A stretch of DNA of 64,000 bases from VFBF01 sp964530695 (GTDB lineage: Bacteria > Pseudomonadota > Alphaproteobacteria > Caulobacterales > Aquidulcibacteraceae), in NCBI GenBank assembly GCA_964530695.1, contig CAZGYQ010000003.1:17150-81149 (forward strand). The letters run 5' to 3'. The notes beneath the pieces are model-generated. The model had not been told where the DNA came from. It searched no databases and saw only the letters and a list, made by a program, of their open reading frames with translations. The position numbers and the translations under genes were made by a program. The number at the start of each line of letters is the position of its first letter. Position 1 is the stretch's first letter. Below are positions 18,188 to 25,773 of the stretch, piece after piece.

Positions 18188-18607
18188 ATGACAAGCGAAG
18201 CCTTCCTCGCAAGCGTTCGCGCGCAACCGGGCGTGGAGGCGTTCGCCTCTGGCCTTCTCGTGGAACGGCTGCGCCTGGGCGCCGATCAGTCATTGCCGCG
18301 TCCCGAGGGCGGCGCTTCGGTGCTCGTCCACTACGAAGGCAAGCTCGCCGACGGCAACGTGTTCGACTCCTCCTTCGCGCGCAACGATCCGGCGGAGTTT
18401 CCGCTGAACGCCGTCGTGAAGGGTTTCGCCGAAGCGATCCGCACCATGCGGCCCGGCGACGAGATCGTCGCGACGTTTCCGCACGAACTCGGCTACGGCG
18501 CCGCGGGCCGCCCGCCGGTGATCCCGCAGAGCGCGCCGCTGCAGTTCCGCATCCTGCTGCTGTCGTTCGTGGACACCGCCAGCGGCAAGCGGATCGGCGC
18601 GGGGTAG
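18188..18607 (+). CDS. FKBP-type peptidyl-prolyl cis-trans isomerase
   Basis: This 139-residue FKBP domain protein would catalyse proline isomerisation during protein folding. The FKBP core is clear: VLVHYEGKLADGNVFDSS, then FPLNAVVKGFAEAI, PHELGYG and a C-terminal FRILLLSF. No signal peptide is apparent from the chosen ATG, which is preceded by CTGGAG, so a cytoplasmic place is likely, although a short N-terminal dimerisation arm (residues 1-30) is present as in FkpA/FklB types. Confidence 0.85.
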   Translation: MTSEAFLASVRAQPGVEAFASGLLVERLRLGADQSLPRPEGGASVLVHYEGKLADGNVFDSSFARNDPAEFPLNAVVKGFAEAIRTMRPGDEIVATFPHELGYGAAGRPPVIPQSAPLQFRILLLSFVDTASGKRIGAG

Positions 18608-18651
18608 GGAAGTTCTCGGCCCGAAGCGAACGATCGCCGAAGGTGAAGACA

Positions 18652-18730
18652 GGAGCGCGCGGCTCCCGGCCGCGCACCTCCCGTAGCGTTTGATGCGATA
18701 GTCCATGCGCCGCCGGAGGCGGCGCGCTCC
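18652..18730. repeat. Inverted-repeat intergenic element, about 80 bp
   Basis: Two 24-base arms beginning GGAGCGCGC and ending GCGCGCTCC are complementary at about four positions in five, with a short spacer. The size and GGA...TCC ends resemble the element at 35082-35176. No gene is visible in it. Confidence 0.5.
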
Positions 18731-18756
18731 CTCACTCGATGCCTTCGCATTGCGTG

Positions 18757-18930
18757 CGGCAGGGGAAGCGACCTCGTCATGCGCCGCAGAGGCGAATTCA
18801 GCCGCTCTTGCGTGGTGTCGCTGCTGTCGATCCGTCTATCGGATGTCGCGCGGTAAATGAGACGGCCGGTGCGACGCTCGTAGAGATCGAACACAAGCGC
18901 GCCGTGAAGTCTCCCGGAGTTGCTAGCGGG
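18757..18930 (-). pseudogene. Remnant of a DUF4136-type lipoprotein C-terminus
   Basis: On the minus strand the frame reads GALVFDLYERRTGRLIYRAT followed within 30 residues by RMTRSLP. This pattern (a strand with LVxDLxDxxTxxLIWR, then a helix ending in a Phe-Pro-like turn) is typical of the C-terminal end of DUF4136 lipoproteins. The N-terminal two thirds, with lipobox, are missing: the algH stop lies less than 50 bases upstream on the same strand. The identification is by memory of the family and is tentative. Confidence 0.4.
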
Positions 18931-18976
18931 ATAGGTCAGACCGGCCTTGCAGAACACTCGCGGCCGCCGGTGCGTG

Positions 18977-19558
18977 CTACGCCCGTCCGCTCGCGCCGGT
19001 GAGCATGCTTGGATCGATACCGAGGCTGCGGATGGCGCGGGTCCATTTGTCGGGGATCGTGTCGTCGAAGACGATGCCGCGTTCGACATCGGCGACGAGC
19101 CACACATTGCCGTGCAGTTCGCTTTCGAGCTGTCCCGCGCCCCAGCCCGCATAGCCGAGCGCGAGCACGTACGATTGAGGCGGGTGGATATTTCCGGTGC
19201 GTTCGCCGCGCTCGGCCAGCGCTTCGAGCACGTCGCGCGTGGCGGTGAGCGAAAGCTCGTGCGTCACGTACTGCGTGGCCTCGCCCGCGTCGAAATCGGT
19301 GGAGTGCAGCACGTAGCCGCGGTCGGGCTTCACCGGCCCGCCTTCGAGCACCGCGCGCGAGGCGATCGGCTCCGGCGCGTCCACGCCGAGATGTTCGAGC
19401 ACGTCGCCGAGCGTGAGGTCTTCCTTGATCTTGTTGATGACGAGCCCCATCGCCGCCTCCGGCGTGTGCATGCACATCAGGATCACGCTCCTGTCGAAGC
19501 GCGGGTCGCCGATGCCGGGCATGGCGATGAGCAGTTTGCCGGTGAGGGAGCCGTCCAT
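18977..19558 (-). CDS. algH: YqgE/AlgH family protein (UPF0301)
   Basis: This 193-residue cytoplasmic protein is of the AlgH family, once thought to be a transcription regulator of alginate genes; its molecular function is unsettled. Marker sequences are GKLLIAMPGIGDPRFDRSV at the start, HTPEAAMGLVIN, VLEGGPV and LALGYAGWGAGQLESE. Length is normal. It diverges from the peroxiredoxin gene with 110 bases between. No regulator site was recognised. Confidence 0.88.
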   Translation of the reverse strand: MDGSLTGKLLIAMPGIGDPRFDRSVILMCMHTPEAAMGLVINKIKEDLTLGDVLEHLGVDAPEPIASRAVLEGGPVKPDRGYVLHSTDFDAGEATQYVTHELSLTATRDVLEALAERGERTGNIHPPQSYVLALGYAGWGAGQLESELHGNVWLVADVERGIVFDDTIPDKWTRAIRSLGIDPSMLTGASGRA

Positions 19559-19668
19559 GGCGCCAGACTGACGGGCCGGCGAAAGGTCCGCAAGAGGGGT
19601 TTCACCGGCGCGCCCGGCGGACTACATAACGGCGACCCCCTTCATTCAGACGGCACGAGGAGACGCAC

Positions 19669-20148
19669 ATGATCAATATTGGCGAGAAGTTGCCGGAAGC
19701 CTCCTTCGTCGCGGCCACCAAGGACGGCCCCAAGCCAATGACGTCCGCGGAAGTGTTCGACGGCAAGACGGTTGCTCTGTTTGCCGTGCCGGGCGCCTTT
19801 ACCCCGACCTGCTCGGTCAAGCACCTGCCGGGCTTCCGCGACAAGGCCGCCGAATTCCGCGCCAAGGGCGTCGACCAGATCGTGTGCACCTCGGTCAACG
19901 ACGCCTTCGTCATGGGGGCCTGGGGCCGGGACCAGAATGTCGGCGACGACATCCTGATGCTGGCGGACGGCAACGGCGCCTTCGCCAAGGCCGTGGGTCT
20001 CGACATGGACGCCTCGGGTTTCGGCATGGGATCGCGCTCGAAGCGCTATTCGATGCTGGTCCAGAACGGCGTCGTGAAGGAGCTCAACGTCGAGCAGGGC
20101 GGGGAGTTCAAGGTGTCGACCGCAGATTACCTGCTCGGCCAGCTCTGA
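19669..20148 (+). CDS. Peroxiredoxin, Prx5/AhpE-like, glutaredoxin-type reductant likely
   Basis: This 159-residue thiol peroxidase would reduce hydrogen peroxide and organic peroxides. The peroxidatic cysteine is Cys48 in PGAFTPTCS, the exact Prx5 signature with its catalytic Thr, and the conserved Arg lies in the later SRSKRYSM block. A second cysteine, Cys73 (IVCTSVND), is present. The ATG at 19669 has GAGGAG nine bases upstream. It stands between divergent algH and a downstream SPFH gene. No OxyR site was recognised. Confidence 0.92.
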   Translation: MINIGEKLPEASFVAATKDGPKPMTSAEVFDGKTVALFAVPGAFTPTCSVKHLPGFRDKAAEFRAKGVDQIVCTSVNDAFVMGAWGRDQNVGDDILMLADGNGAFAKAVGLDMDASGFGMGSRSKRYSMLVQNGVVKELNVEQGGEFKVSTADYLLGQL

Positions 20149-20242
20149 AGCGCGGGTGGGGTAACCTCTCGTAAACTTTCCGGCTAACGCTTATTTTCCT
20201 CTTTCGGCTCAAAGAGTTGGGCCGGGAGTGGAGAGTTGCGCC

Positions 20243-21178
20243 ATGGATATCGTGTTCGGCATCTTTGCGGCGCTGGCCGTGATGATCGGGTTTTCCGCGG
20301 TCAAGTTCGTGCCGCAGGGCCGGCAATGGACCGTCGAGCGCTTCGGCCGCTACACGAAGACGCTGAAGCCGGGCATCGCCTTCCTCACGCCGTTCATCGA
20401 TGGCGTCGGTCGCAAGATCTCCATGATGGAGACGGTGCTCGACGTGCCGCGCCAGGAAGTCATCACCAAGGACAACGCCATCGTCACCTGCGACGCGGTC
20501 GTGTTCATCCAGGTGATCGATCCCGCGAAGGCCGCCTATGAGGTCGAGAACCTCAACCTCGCGATCCTCAATCTCTCGATGACGAACCTGCGCACGGTCG
20601 TGGGCTCCATGGATCTCGACGAAGTGCTGTCGCAGCGCGACGCGATCAACGCACGCCTGCTGAACGTGCTCGACGCCGCCACCCACCCGTGGGGCGTGAA
20701 GGCCACGCGCATCGAGATCAAGGATCTGACGCCGCCGGCCGATCTCATCGAGGCGATGGCGCGCCAGATGAAGGCCGAGCGCGTGCGTCGCGCCCAGATT
20801 CTCGAGGCCGAAGGCGACAAGTCCGCCGAGGTGCTGCGCGCGGAAGGCGCCAAGCAGGCTGCGATCCTGGAAGCCGAAGGCCGCCGCGAAGCCGCCTACC
20901 GCGACGCCGAAGCGCGCGAACGCTCCGCCCAGGCTGAAGCCGCCGCAACCACGGCCGTCTCGGAAGCCATCGCCAAGGGCGACGTGAACGCGATCAACTA
21001 CTTCCTCGGGCAGAAATACATCGAGGCGTTCGCGCTTCTCGCCTCCAGCCCGCAGCAGCGCACGGTCATCGTGCCCGCCGATCTCGCGGGACTTGCCGGC
21101 TTGATGGAAGGGGTGAAGACGCTGACAAAGGAATCCGTGCTCGCCGCCTCACGCGGAACGTCGACGCCGACGACCTGA
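20243..21178 (+). CDS. qmcA: SPFH/band 7 membrane protein (stomatin/QmcA-like)
   Basis: This 311-residue protein has an N-terminal membrane hairpin (IVFGIFAALAVMIGFSAV), then a band-7 domain with VPQGRQWTVERFGRY, GIAFLTPFID and LDVPRQEVITKDNA, and an Ala/Glu/Arg-rich coiled coil (about residues 170-245) such as RRAQILEAEGDKSAEV. These proteins form large ring-like assemblies in the membrane and usually pair with an NfeD protein. Here an NfeD gene lies 3.7 kb downstream at 24839, beyond an inserted export operon. The ATG 20243 has GGAGAG seven bases ahead; GTG 20228 is an alternative. The stop abuts the stop of the convergent permease gene. Confidence 0.88.
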   Translation: MDIVFGIFAALAVMIGFSAVKFVPQGRQWTVERFGRYTKTLKPGIAFLTPFIDGVGRKISMMETVLDVPRQEVITKDNAIVTCDAVVFIQVIDPAKAAYEVENLNLAILNLSMTNLRTVVGSMDLDEVLSQRDAINARLLNVLDAATHPWGVKATRIEIKDLTPPADLIEAMARQMKAERVRRAQILEAEGDKSAEVLRAEGAKQAAILEAEGRREAAYRDAEARERSAQAEAAATTAVSEAIAKGDVNAINYFLGQKYIEAFALLASSPQQRTVIVPADLAGLAGLMEGVKTLTKESVLAASRGTSTPTT

Positions 21179-22321
21179 TCACAGCGTCCGTCTGAAGCGC
21201 ACCAGCGAAACGACGGTCAGCACAGCGAGGATCGCCGCGAGCAGCGCCAGTTCATGGCCGGTCGCCTCGAAGCCGCCGCCCTTCAGCACCACCGTGCGCG
21301 CGACGCGCAGGAAGTGCGTCAAGGGCAGCGCCTCGCCGAGCCCTTGCGCCCAGTGCGGCATGGCGCGGAACGGGAACATGAAGCCCGACAGCAGGATCGA
21401 CGGCAGGAAGACGAAGAACGTCATCTGCATCGCCTGCATCTGCGTGCGCGCCACCGTTGAAATCAGATAGCCGAGCATCAGGTTTGCAGCGATGAACAGC
21501 GTCAGCGAGACAAGCAGCGTTACCACGGATCCCGTGAACGGCAGGTGGAACAGGACCCGTCCCGCAACCGCGACCAGCACTGTCTGGATCGCGCCGACGA
21601 GGACGTAGGGCGTCGTCTTGCCAAGCATGATCTCCACCGGCCGCACGGGGGTGGAGAGCAATGTCTCCATCGTTCCGCGCTCGATCTCCCGGGTGAGCGC
21701 GATGGAGGTGATCATCACCATCGTCATCGTCAGGATCACGCCCAGCAGGCCCGGCACGATGTTGAAGGCGGTGATCCCGGCGGGATTGTAGCGGCGGTGC
21801 GCCACGATCTCGTAGGGCGCGGGTGTCGGAGCAAGCGGCCGCAACGCGCCGGACAGTTCAGGCGCCAATGCGCTGCGGGCGATGGCGTCGAGCGCGGCGA
21901 CGGGCCCCGCGGCCGCAACAGGGTCTGTCGCGTCGGCGGCGATGAGCAGTTGCGGGCGCTCCCCGCGCACGAGACGTTCCTCGAAGCGTTCGGGAATGAC
22001 GATGAGAAACACCGCCTCGCCGTTGCGCACGAGACGGTCGCCCTCCATGTCGTCACGGGCGACGGCGATGATATCGAAATAACTTGAAGCCTTGAGACTC
22101 GCGAGCAGGCTGCGCGTCACCGGACCGTCATCGCGCACCTCCACCACGGTCGGCAGGTGGCGCGGATCGTTGTTGATGGCGTAGCCGAACAGCAGGAGTT
22201 GCATCACCGGCATCATCACCATTACCGCAAAGGTGAGGCGGTCGCGGCGCATCTGCACGAGTTCCTTGAGGAACACCGCGATCACGCGCGACCAGGCGAA
22301 GGCGGGAGATGCAGCGGTCAT
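21179..22321 (-). CDS. ABC-2 type drug/export permease (YbhR/YbhS-like)
   Basis: This 380-residue permease has a first membrane segment near residue 35, a long periplasmic domain (about 45-185) and five C-terminal membrane segments, the classical ABC2_membrane_3 layout. Typical phrases are VFLKELVQMRRDRLTF, REIERGTMETLLSTPVRP and LLSGFMFPFRAMP. It is the third gene of a tetR-hlyD-ATPase-permease operon and overlaps the ATPase gene by four bases. The transporter probably expels a hydrophobic compound with the HlyD-type adaptor. Only one permease is present, so it would work as a homodimer. Confidence 0.88.
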   Translation of the reverse strand: MTAASPAFAWSRVIAVFLKELVQMRRDRLTFAVMVMMPVMQLLLFGYAINNDPRHLPTVVEVRDDGPVTRSLLASLKASSYFDIIAVARDDMEGDRLVRNGEAVFLIVIPERFEERLVRGERPQLLIAADATDPVAAAGPVAALDAIARSALAPELSGALRPLAPTPAPYEIVAHRRYNPAGITAFNIVPGLLGVILTMTMVMITSIALTREIERGTMETLLSTPVRPVEIMLGKTTPYVLVGAIQTVLVAVAGRVLFHLPFTGSVVTLLVSLTLFIAANLMLGYLISTVARTQMQAMQMTFFVFLPSILLSGFMFPFRAMPHWAQGLGEALPLTHFLRVARTVVLKGGGFEATGHELALLAAILAVLTVVSLVRFRRTL

Positions 22322-23235
22322 TTGAAGTTGTCCGCGCTCTGCGACATGAGATGGATGAAGGCCTCCTCGAGGCCCGCCTCCATCGGAGAAACGGTCGCGC
22401 CGATCGATGACAGGCGCGCTACCGACGCCGCAAGCGCAGCTCCGTCGCGGCCGGCCGCATGCAGCTCCGCGCCGAACCGCGCGACCAGTTCGACACCCGG
22501 CGCGCCATGCAGCGCGAGCTCCGCCGCATCGAGATTGTCGGAAACGATACGCCAGGCGGAGAGACCCACGAGCCTCGGAATGTCCCGCGTGGGCGCATCG
22601 ACGAGCTTCTTGCCGTAGGCGATGTAGGCGATGGAATCGCACTGCACGGCCTCGTCCATGTAGTGCGTCGAGACAAGCGTGGTGACGCCTTCGCGTGCGT
22701 ACCGGCGGATCTCGTCCCAGAAATCGCGCCGCGCTTTCGGATCGACGCCGGCGGTGGGTTCGTCGAGCAGCAGCAGGTCGGGCGTGTGGATCATGCACGC
22801 GGCGAGCGCGAGGCGTTGTTTCCAGCCGCCGGAAAGCCGCCCCGCGAGCTGGCCCGCACGTTCGGAAAGACCAAGCTTGTCGAGCGAGGCGTCGACCTTT
22901 CCCTTCACGTCGTCGAGGCGATAGAGACGGGCGATGAATTCGAGATTCTCGCGGATCGACAGATCCTCGTAGAGCGAGAACTTCTGCGTCATGTAGCCGG
23001 TGCGTTCCTTGATGCGATCGCTCTGCGTGAGCACATCGAAGCCGAGCGCCGTGCCGCGGCCCGCGTCGGGCTTCAGCAGGCCGCACACCATGCGGATCGT
23101 GGTCGTCTTGCCGGAACCGTTCGGGCCGAGAAATCCGTAGATCGCGCCCCGCGGCACCTCGAGCGCCAGATCGTCGACGACGGTGCGGTCGCCGAAGCGC
23201 TTGGTGATGCCTTCGACGGAGATCGCCGCGGTCAT
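22318..23235 (-). CDS. ABC transporter ATP-binding protein of export operon (YbhF-like)
   Basis: This 305-residue ATPase energises the adjacent ABC-2 permease. Walker A is GPNGSGKTT (near residues 38-46), signature RLSGGWKQRLALA, Walker B LLLLDEPTAGVD, and the switch His is in LVSTHYMDEA. The C-terminal extension matches the export ATPase type that carries a single ABC domain, unlike RbbA-like double proteins. ATGA overlaps link it to the hlyD gene before and the permease gene after. Confidence 0.9.
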   Translation of the reverse strand: MTAAISVEGITKRFGDRTVVDDLALEVPRGAIYGFLGPNGSGKTTTIRMVCGLLKPDAGRGTALGFDVLTQSDRIKERTGYMTQKFSLYEDLSIRENLEFIARLYRLDDVKGKVDASLDKLGLSERAGQLAGRLSGGWKQRLALAACMIHTPDLLLLDEPTAGVDPKARRDFWDEIRRYAREGVTTLVSTHYMDEAVQCDSIAYIAYGKKLVDAPTRDIPRLVGLSAWRIVSDNLDAAELALHGAPGVELVARFGAELHAAGRDGAALAASVARLSSIGATVSPMEAGLEEAFIHLMSQSADNFK

Positions 23236-24119
23236 GGCAGCACGCGCACGTCGACGGGCAGGCCAGGGCGGATCGCGTCGGGCGCATCGGGGATCGCCTC
23301 CACCAGGAAGACGAGCTTGGCGCGTTCCTCGAGGCTGTAGATCACCGGCGGCGTGAACTGCGGTTCGGAGGCGACGAAACTTACGCGCCCTGTGAGATCT
23401 TTTGCGCATCCGTCGCAGCTGATGGCGACGCGTGTTCCGGGTTTGAAATCGCTCAAACGCGTTTCCGGCGCGAAGAAGCGCACCTTCATGTTCTGCGGCG
23501 GCAGAAGTGCGAGCACGGGCTCGCCGGGGCCGACGATCTCGCCGGGGCGGTGGAAGATGCGCTCCACGCGGCCGGCGGCAGGCGCGTGGAGGACGGCGTC
23601 TGAAACGCGCGTGCGGGCAAGACGCGTATCGGCGGACGCAGCGCCCGTGCGGCGCGCGCCCGCGTCGCGTTCCGCGCGGGTCTGGTCGACGGCGGCGGCA
23701 GCCGCGCGCGCCGCGGCGCTGTCGATATCGAGGCGTGCGCGGGCGATGAAGCCTTTCTCGAAAAGCGCCTGCGAGCGTGCGAGATTGGCGCGCGCGAGAT
23801 CGGCGTCCGCCTGCGCGCGGCGCACCGCCTCGTCGAGTGCGCGCGCGCTGCGGGCCTGGGCGGCTTCCACGGAGCCCGCGCCCTGCGCTGCGGCGTTGAC
23901 GCGCGCCGTGTCGAGTTCCGCGAGCACCGCACCCTCGGCGACGATATCGCCCTCGCGCACGGCGAGTTTGTCGATCCGTCCACCGTCCATCGCGCCGAGA
24001 TAGACGTATTGCGCCTCGCCATACCCTGCGAGCGTGTCGCTTGCGGGCTTCGCGCACGCAAACAGCGCGAGCGCGGCGAACGAGAGCGCGTACGAGCGTG
24101 CGTTCCGGCGCGTCTTCAT
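23232..24119 (-). CDS. HlyD-family membrane fusion lipoprotein
   Basis: This 295-residue periplasmic adaptor joins the inner-membrane ABC exporter to an outer-membrane channel. It begins with a signal peptide that ends in a lipobox-like LALFAC, so it may be a lipoprotein anchored to the inner membrane. VREGDIVAEGAVLAELD and VLHAPAAGRVERIFHRPGE are the two halves of the lipoyl-like domain, with an Ala/Arg-rich coiled-coil hairpin between (about 75-165). The ATG at 24119 has a strong AAGGAGG. No TolC-type gene is in the window. Confidence 0.88.
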   Translation of the reverse strand: MKTRRNARSYALSFAALALFACAKPASDTLAGYGEAQYVYLGAMDGGRIDKLAVREGDIVAEGAVLAELDTARVNAAAQGAGSVEAAQARSARALDEAVRRAQADADLARANLARSQALFEKGFIARARLDIDSAAARAAAAAVDQTRAERDAGARRTGAASADTRLARTRVSDAVLHAPAAGRVERIFHRPGEIVGPGEPVLALLPPQNMKVRFFAPETRLSDFKPGTRVAISCDGCAKDLTGRVSFVASEPQFTPPVIYSLEERAKLVFLVEAIPDAPDAIRPGLPVDVRVLP

Positions 24120-24742
24120 CGCACGGCCTCCTTCCTGAGCATCGACAGGATCATGTCGAGAATGATGTCCGGGTCGCGGATGCCGGGTTCGCCAGCGAAC
24201 ACGTGCCGCCATAGCGCCTCGAACATGAACGGCCCCACGAACAGCCGCATCGCGATGTCAGGATCGATGTCCCGGAAGACGCCCTTTGCGATCCCTGCGC
24301 GGATGATGCTCGTGATCGCGCCGCGTGCGCGCTCGATCACCTCGGCGCGATAGAAGGCGACGATCTCGGGAAAACGGCTGGAGATGGAGATGAGCAGGTG
24401 CGGCACCGCGAAGACCCGCGGATCGAACAGCCGCGACAGTGCGAGCGTCGCGATCGCCCGCAGGGTGGCTTCGGGGTCTTCGGCGCCTGTGATCGCCAGC
24501 GCTTCGGCGCGTTGCGCGATCGGCGCCACTTCCCGCACGATCAGCGCCTTCAGCAGCGCGTCCTTGCTCTCGAAATAGAGATAGACGCCCGCCTTGGAGA
24601 GGCCCGCGCGGGCGGCCACGTCCTCCATGCGCGCGGCGTCGAAGCCCTTCTCGACGAAGGCCTGGAGCGCGGCGTCGAGGATTTCGTCCGGCCTGGCATG
24701 GGCGCGGCGCTTCCAGCGGCCTTCGGGATCGGCTTTCTTCAT
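24116..24742 (-). CDS. TetR-family repressor of the export operon
   Basis: This 208-residue regulator has an N-terminal helix-turn-helix (EILDAALQAFVEKGF, then MEDVAARAGLSKAGVYLYF) and a C-terminal ligand-binding part of the AcrR type. It is the first gene of the operon and overlaps hlyD by four bases. A perfect 12-bp-armed palindrome ends 10 bases upstream of its start codon's first base (24752-24777), so autoregulation and repression of the whole operon by one site is the simple model. The inducer is likely the exported compound. The ATG 24742 was chosen because the upstream sequence contains that operator. Confidence 0.92.
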   Translation of the reverse strand: MKKADPEGRWKRRAHARPDEILDAALQAFVEKGFDAARMEDVAARAGLSKAGVYLYFESKDALLKALIVREVAPIAQRAEALAITGAEDPEATLRAIATLALSRLFDPRVFAVPHLLISISSRFPEIVAFYRAEVIERARGAITSIIRAGIAKGVFRDIDPDIAMRLFVGPFMFEALWRHVFAGEPGIRDPDIILDMILSMLRKEAVR

Positions 24743-24751
24743 CGCTTTGAA

Positions 24752-24777
24752 TATATAACTGTCTGGACAGTTATATA
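24752..24777. promoter_or_regulatory. TetR operator palindrome
   Basis: TATATAACTGTC and GACAGTTATATA form perfect 12-base inverted arms around TG. The AT-rich site lies between tetR and the divergent nfeD gene, in a genome that is otherwise GC-rich, and its ACTGTC-n2-GACAGT core is of the kind TetR/AcrR proteins bind. Assigned to the adjacent repressor by position. Confidence 0.85.
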
Positions 24778-24838
24778 CAAGTCCGATTTCGCTCCCGATG
24801 GGGATTTCGCCGCGGCCAGACGTCGCTATCTTTGCGCC

Positions 24839-25300
24839 ATGGACATGCTCGCCGCCTTCTTCGCCGTGATGACGCCCTGGCACTGGTTCGGGATCGGCCT
24901 TGTGCTGCTGATGGCCGAGCTCGCCACCGGCACCACCTTCCTGCTCTGGCCCGCCGTGGCGGCGTGGATCACGGCGCTGCTGCTGCTGCTCGTGCCGATG
25001 CCGCTGCCCGTGCAGTTGCTGGCGTTCGGAGTCGCCACCATTGGGCTGACCTATGCGGGCCGCCGTTACCTGAAGGGCCGATGGCTGCGGGGCGGGGACA
25101 GGGAGCTCAATGATCGCGGCCGCATGCTGATCGGCGCGTCTGGCGTCGCGGCGGGGACGTTCGAGAACGGCGTCGGGCGCGTGAAGCTCGGCGACAGCGA
25201 ATGGCGCGCGGAGAGCAAGGATGCCATCGGCGCCGGTGACGCGGTGTCGATCCTGGCGGTCGAGGGCGCCACGCTCAAGGTCGTGCGCCGCGCGAGCTAA
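24839..25300 (+). CDS. NfeD-family membrane protein (short form)
   Basis: This 153-residue protein has three close hydrophobic segments (MTPWHWFGIGLVLLMAELAT onward) followed by a C-terminal OB-fold domain with RMLIGASGVAAGTF, GVGRVKLGDSEWRAES and GDAVSILAVEGATLKV. This is the short NfeD type (YbbK), the usual partner of SPFH/QmcA proteins; the pair is thought to act in membrane quality control. The likely partner is qmcA at 20243. Its stop overlaps the stop of the convergent marR gene. Confidence 0.88.
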   Translation: MDMLAAFFAVMTPWHWFGIGLVLLMAELATGTTFLLWPAVAAWITALLLLLVPMPLPVQLLAFGVATIGLTYAGRRYLKGRWLRGGDRELNDRGRMLIGASGVAAGTFENGVGRVKLGDSEWRAESKDAIGAGDAVSILAVEGATLKVVRRAS

Positions 25301-25773
25301 CGCGCGTCGTCGAGTGCGGCGCGCAGGCGCGCGAGATCAGGCAGCAATCGCGCGAGCGTCTCTTCACCCACCGTTGCAGTGAACGCCGAGATCGCCGGCA
25401 TGAGCCGCGCGAGCGTCGCGTTGCGCGCCTTCAGGCCCTTGGCGGTGATGGTCACGTGCTTGGCGCGGCCGTCCGCGGGATCGCCGACGATCTTGACCAG
25501 TCCCGCCGCCTCCAGCCGCTGCAGCGTGTTGGTCATCGCGCCCTTGGTCACCTGGAACGCGCGTGCGAGACGCGCCGGCGCCCAGTCGCCCGGCAGGCGC
25601 GACAGGTGGTTGAGCACATTGAAGCCCGCGCCCGACAGCGCATCGCCCGCGGCGCGTTCGAGTTCGGCGCGCACGAGCTGCGCGATTATGCCGATCTCGT
25701 TGAGCGCCTTGAAGGCGACGGGATCGGTATCGCGATAGCGGATCGGCGTATCCGCCATGGTGGTCTTCTTCAT
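25297..25773 (-). CDS. MarR-family transcriptional regulator
   Basis: This 158-residue winged-helix regulator has the recognition region RLARAFQVTKGAMTNTLQRLEAAGLV followed by the wing sequence GDPADGRAKHVTIT (split here; about residues 66-110). It overlaps the upstream nitroreductase-like gene by four bases, so both are transcribed from the promoter near 26940, where TTGAAC-type repeats may be its site. Such MarR proteins commonly sense phenolic or oxidising compounds. A second in-frame ATG five codons in is possible. Confidence 0.88.
   Translation of the reverse strand: MKKTTMADTPIRYRDTDPVAFKALNEIGIIAQLVRAELERAAGDALSGAGFNVLNHLSRLPGDWAPARLARAFQVTKGAMTNTLQRLEAAGLVKIVGDPADGRAKHVTITAKGLKARNATLARLMPAISAFTATVGEETLARLLPDLARLRAALDDAR

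Noticed and set aside
18739..19002. Plus-strand frame of 87 codons
   Set aside because: No motif, no ribosome site, and the minus strand over the same bases reads as a DUF4136-like remnant.
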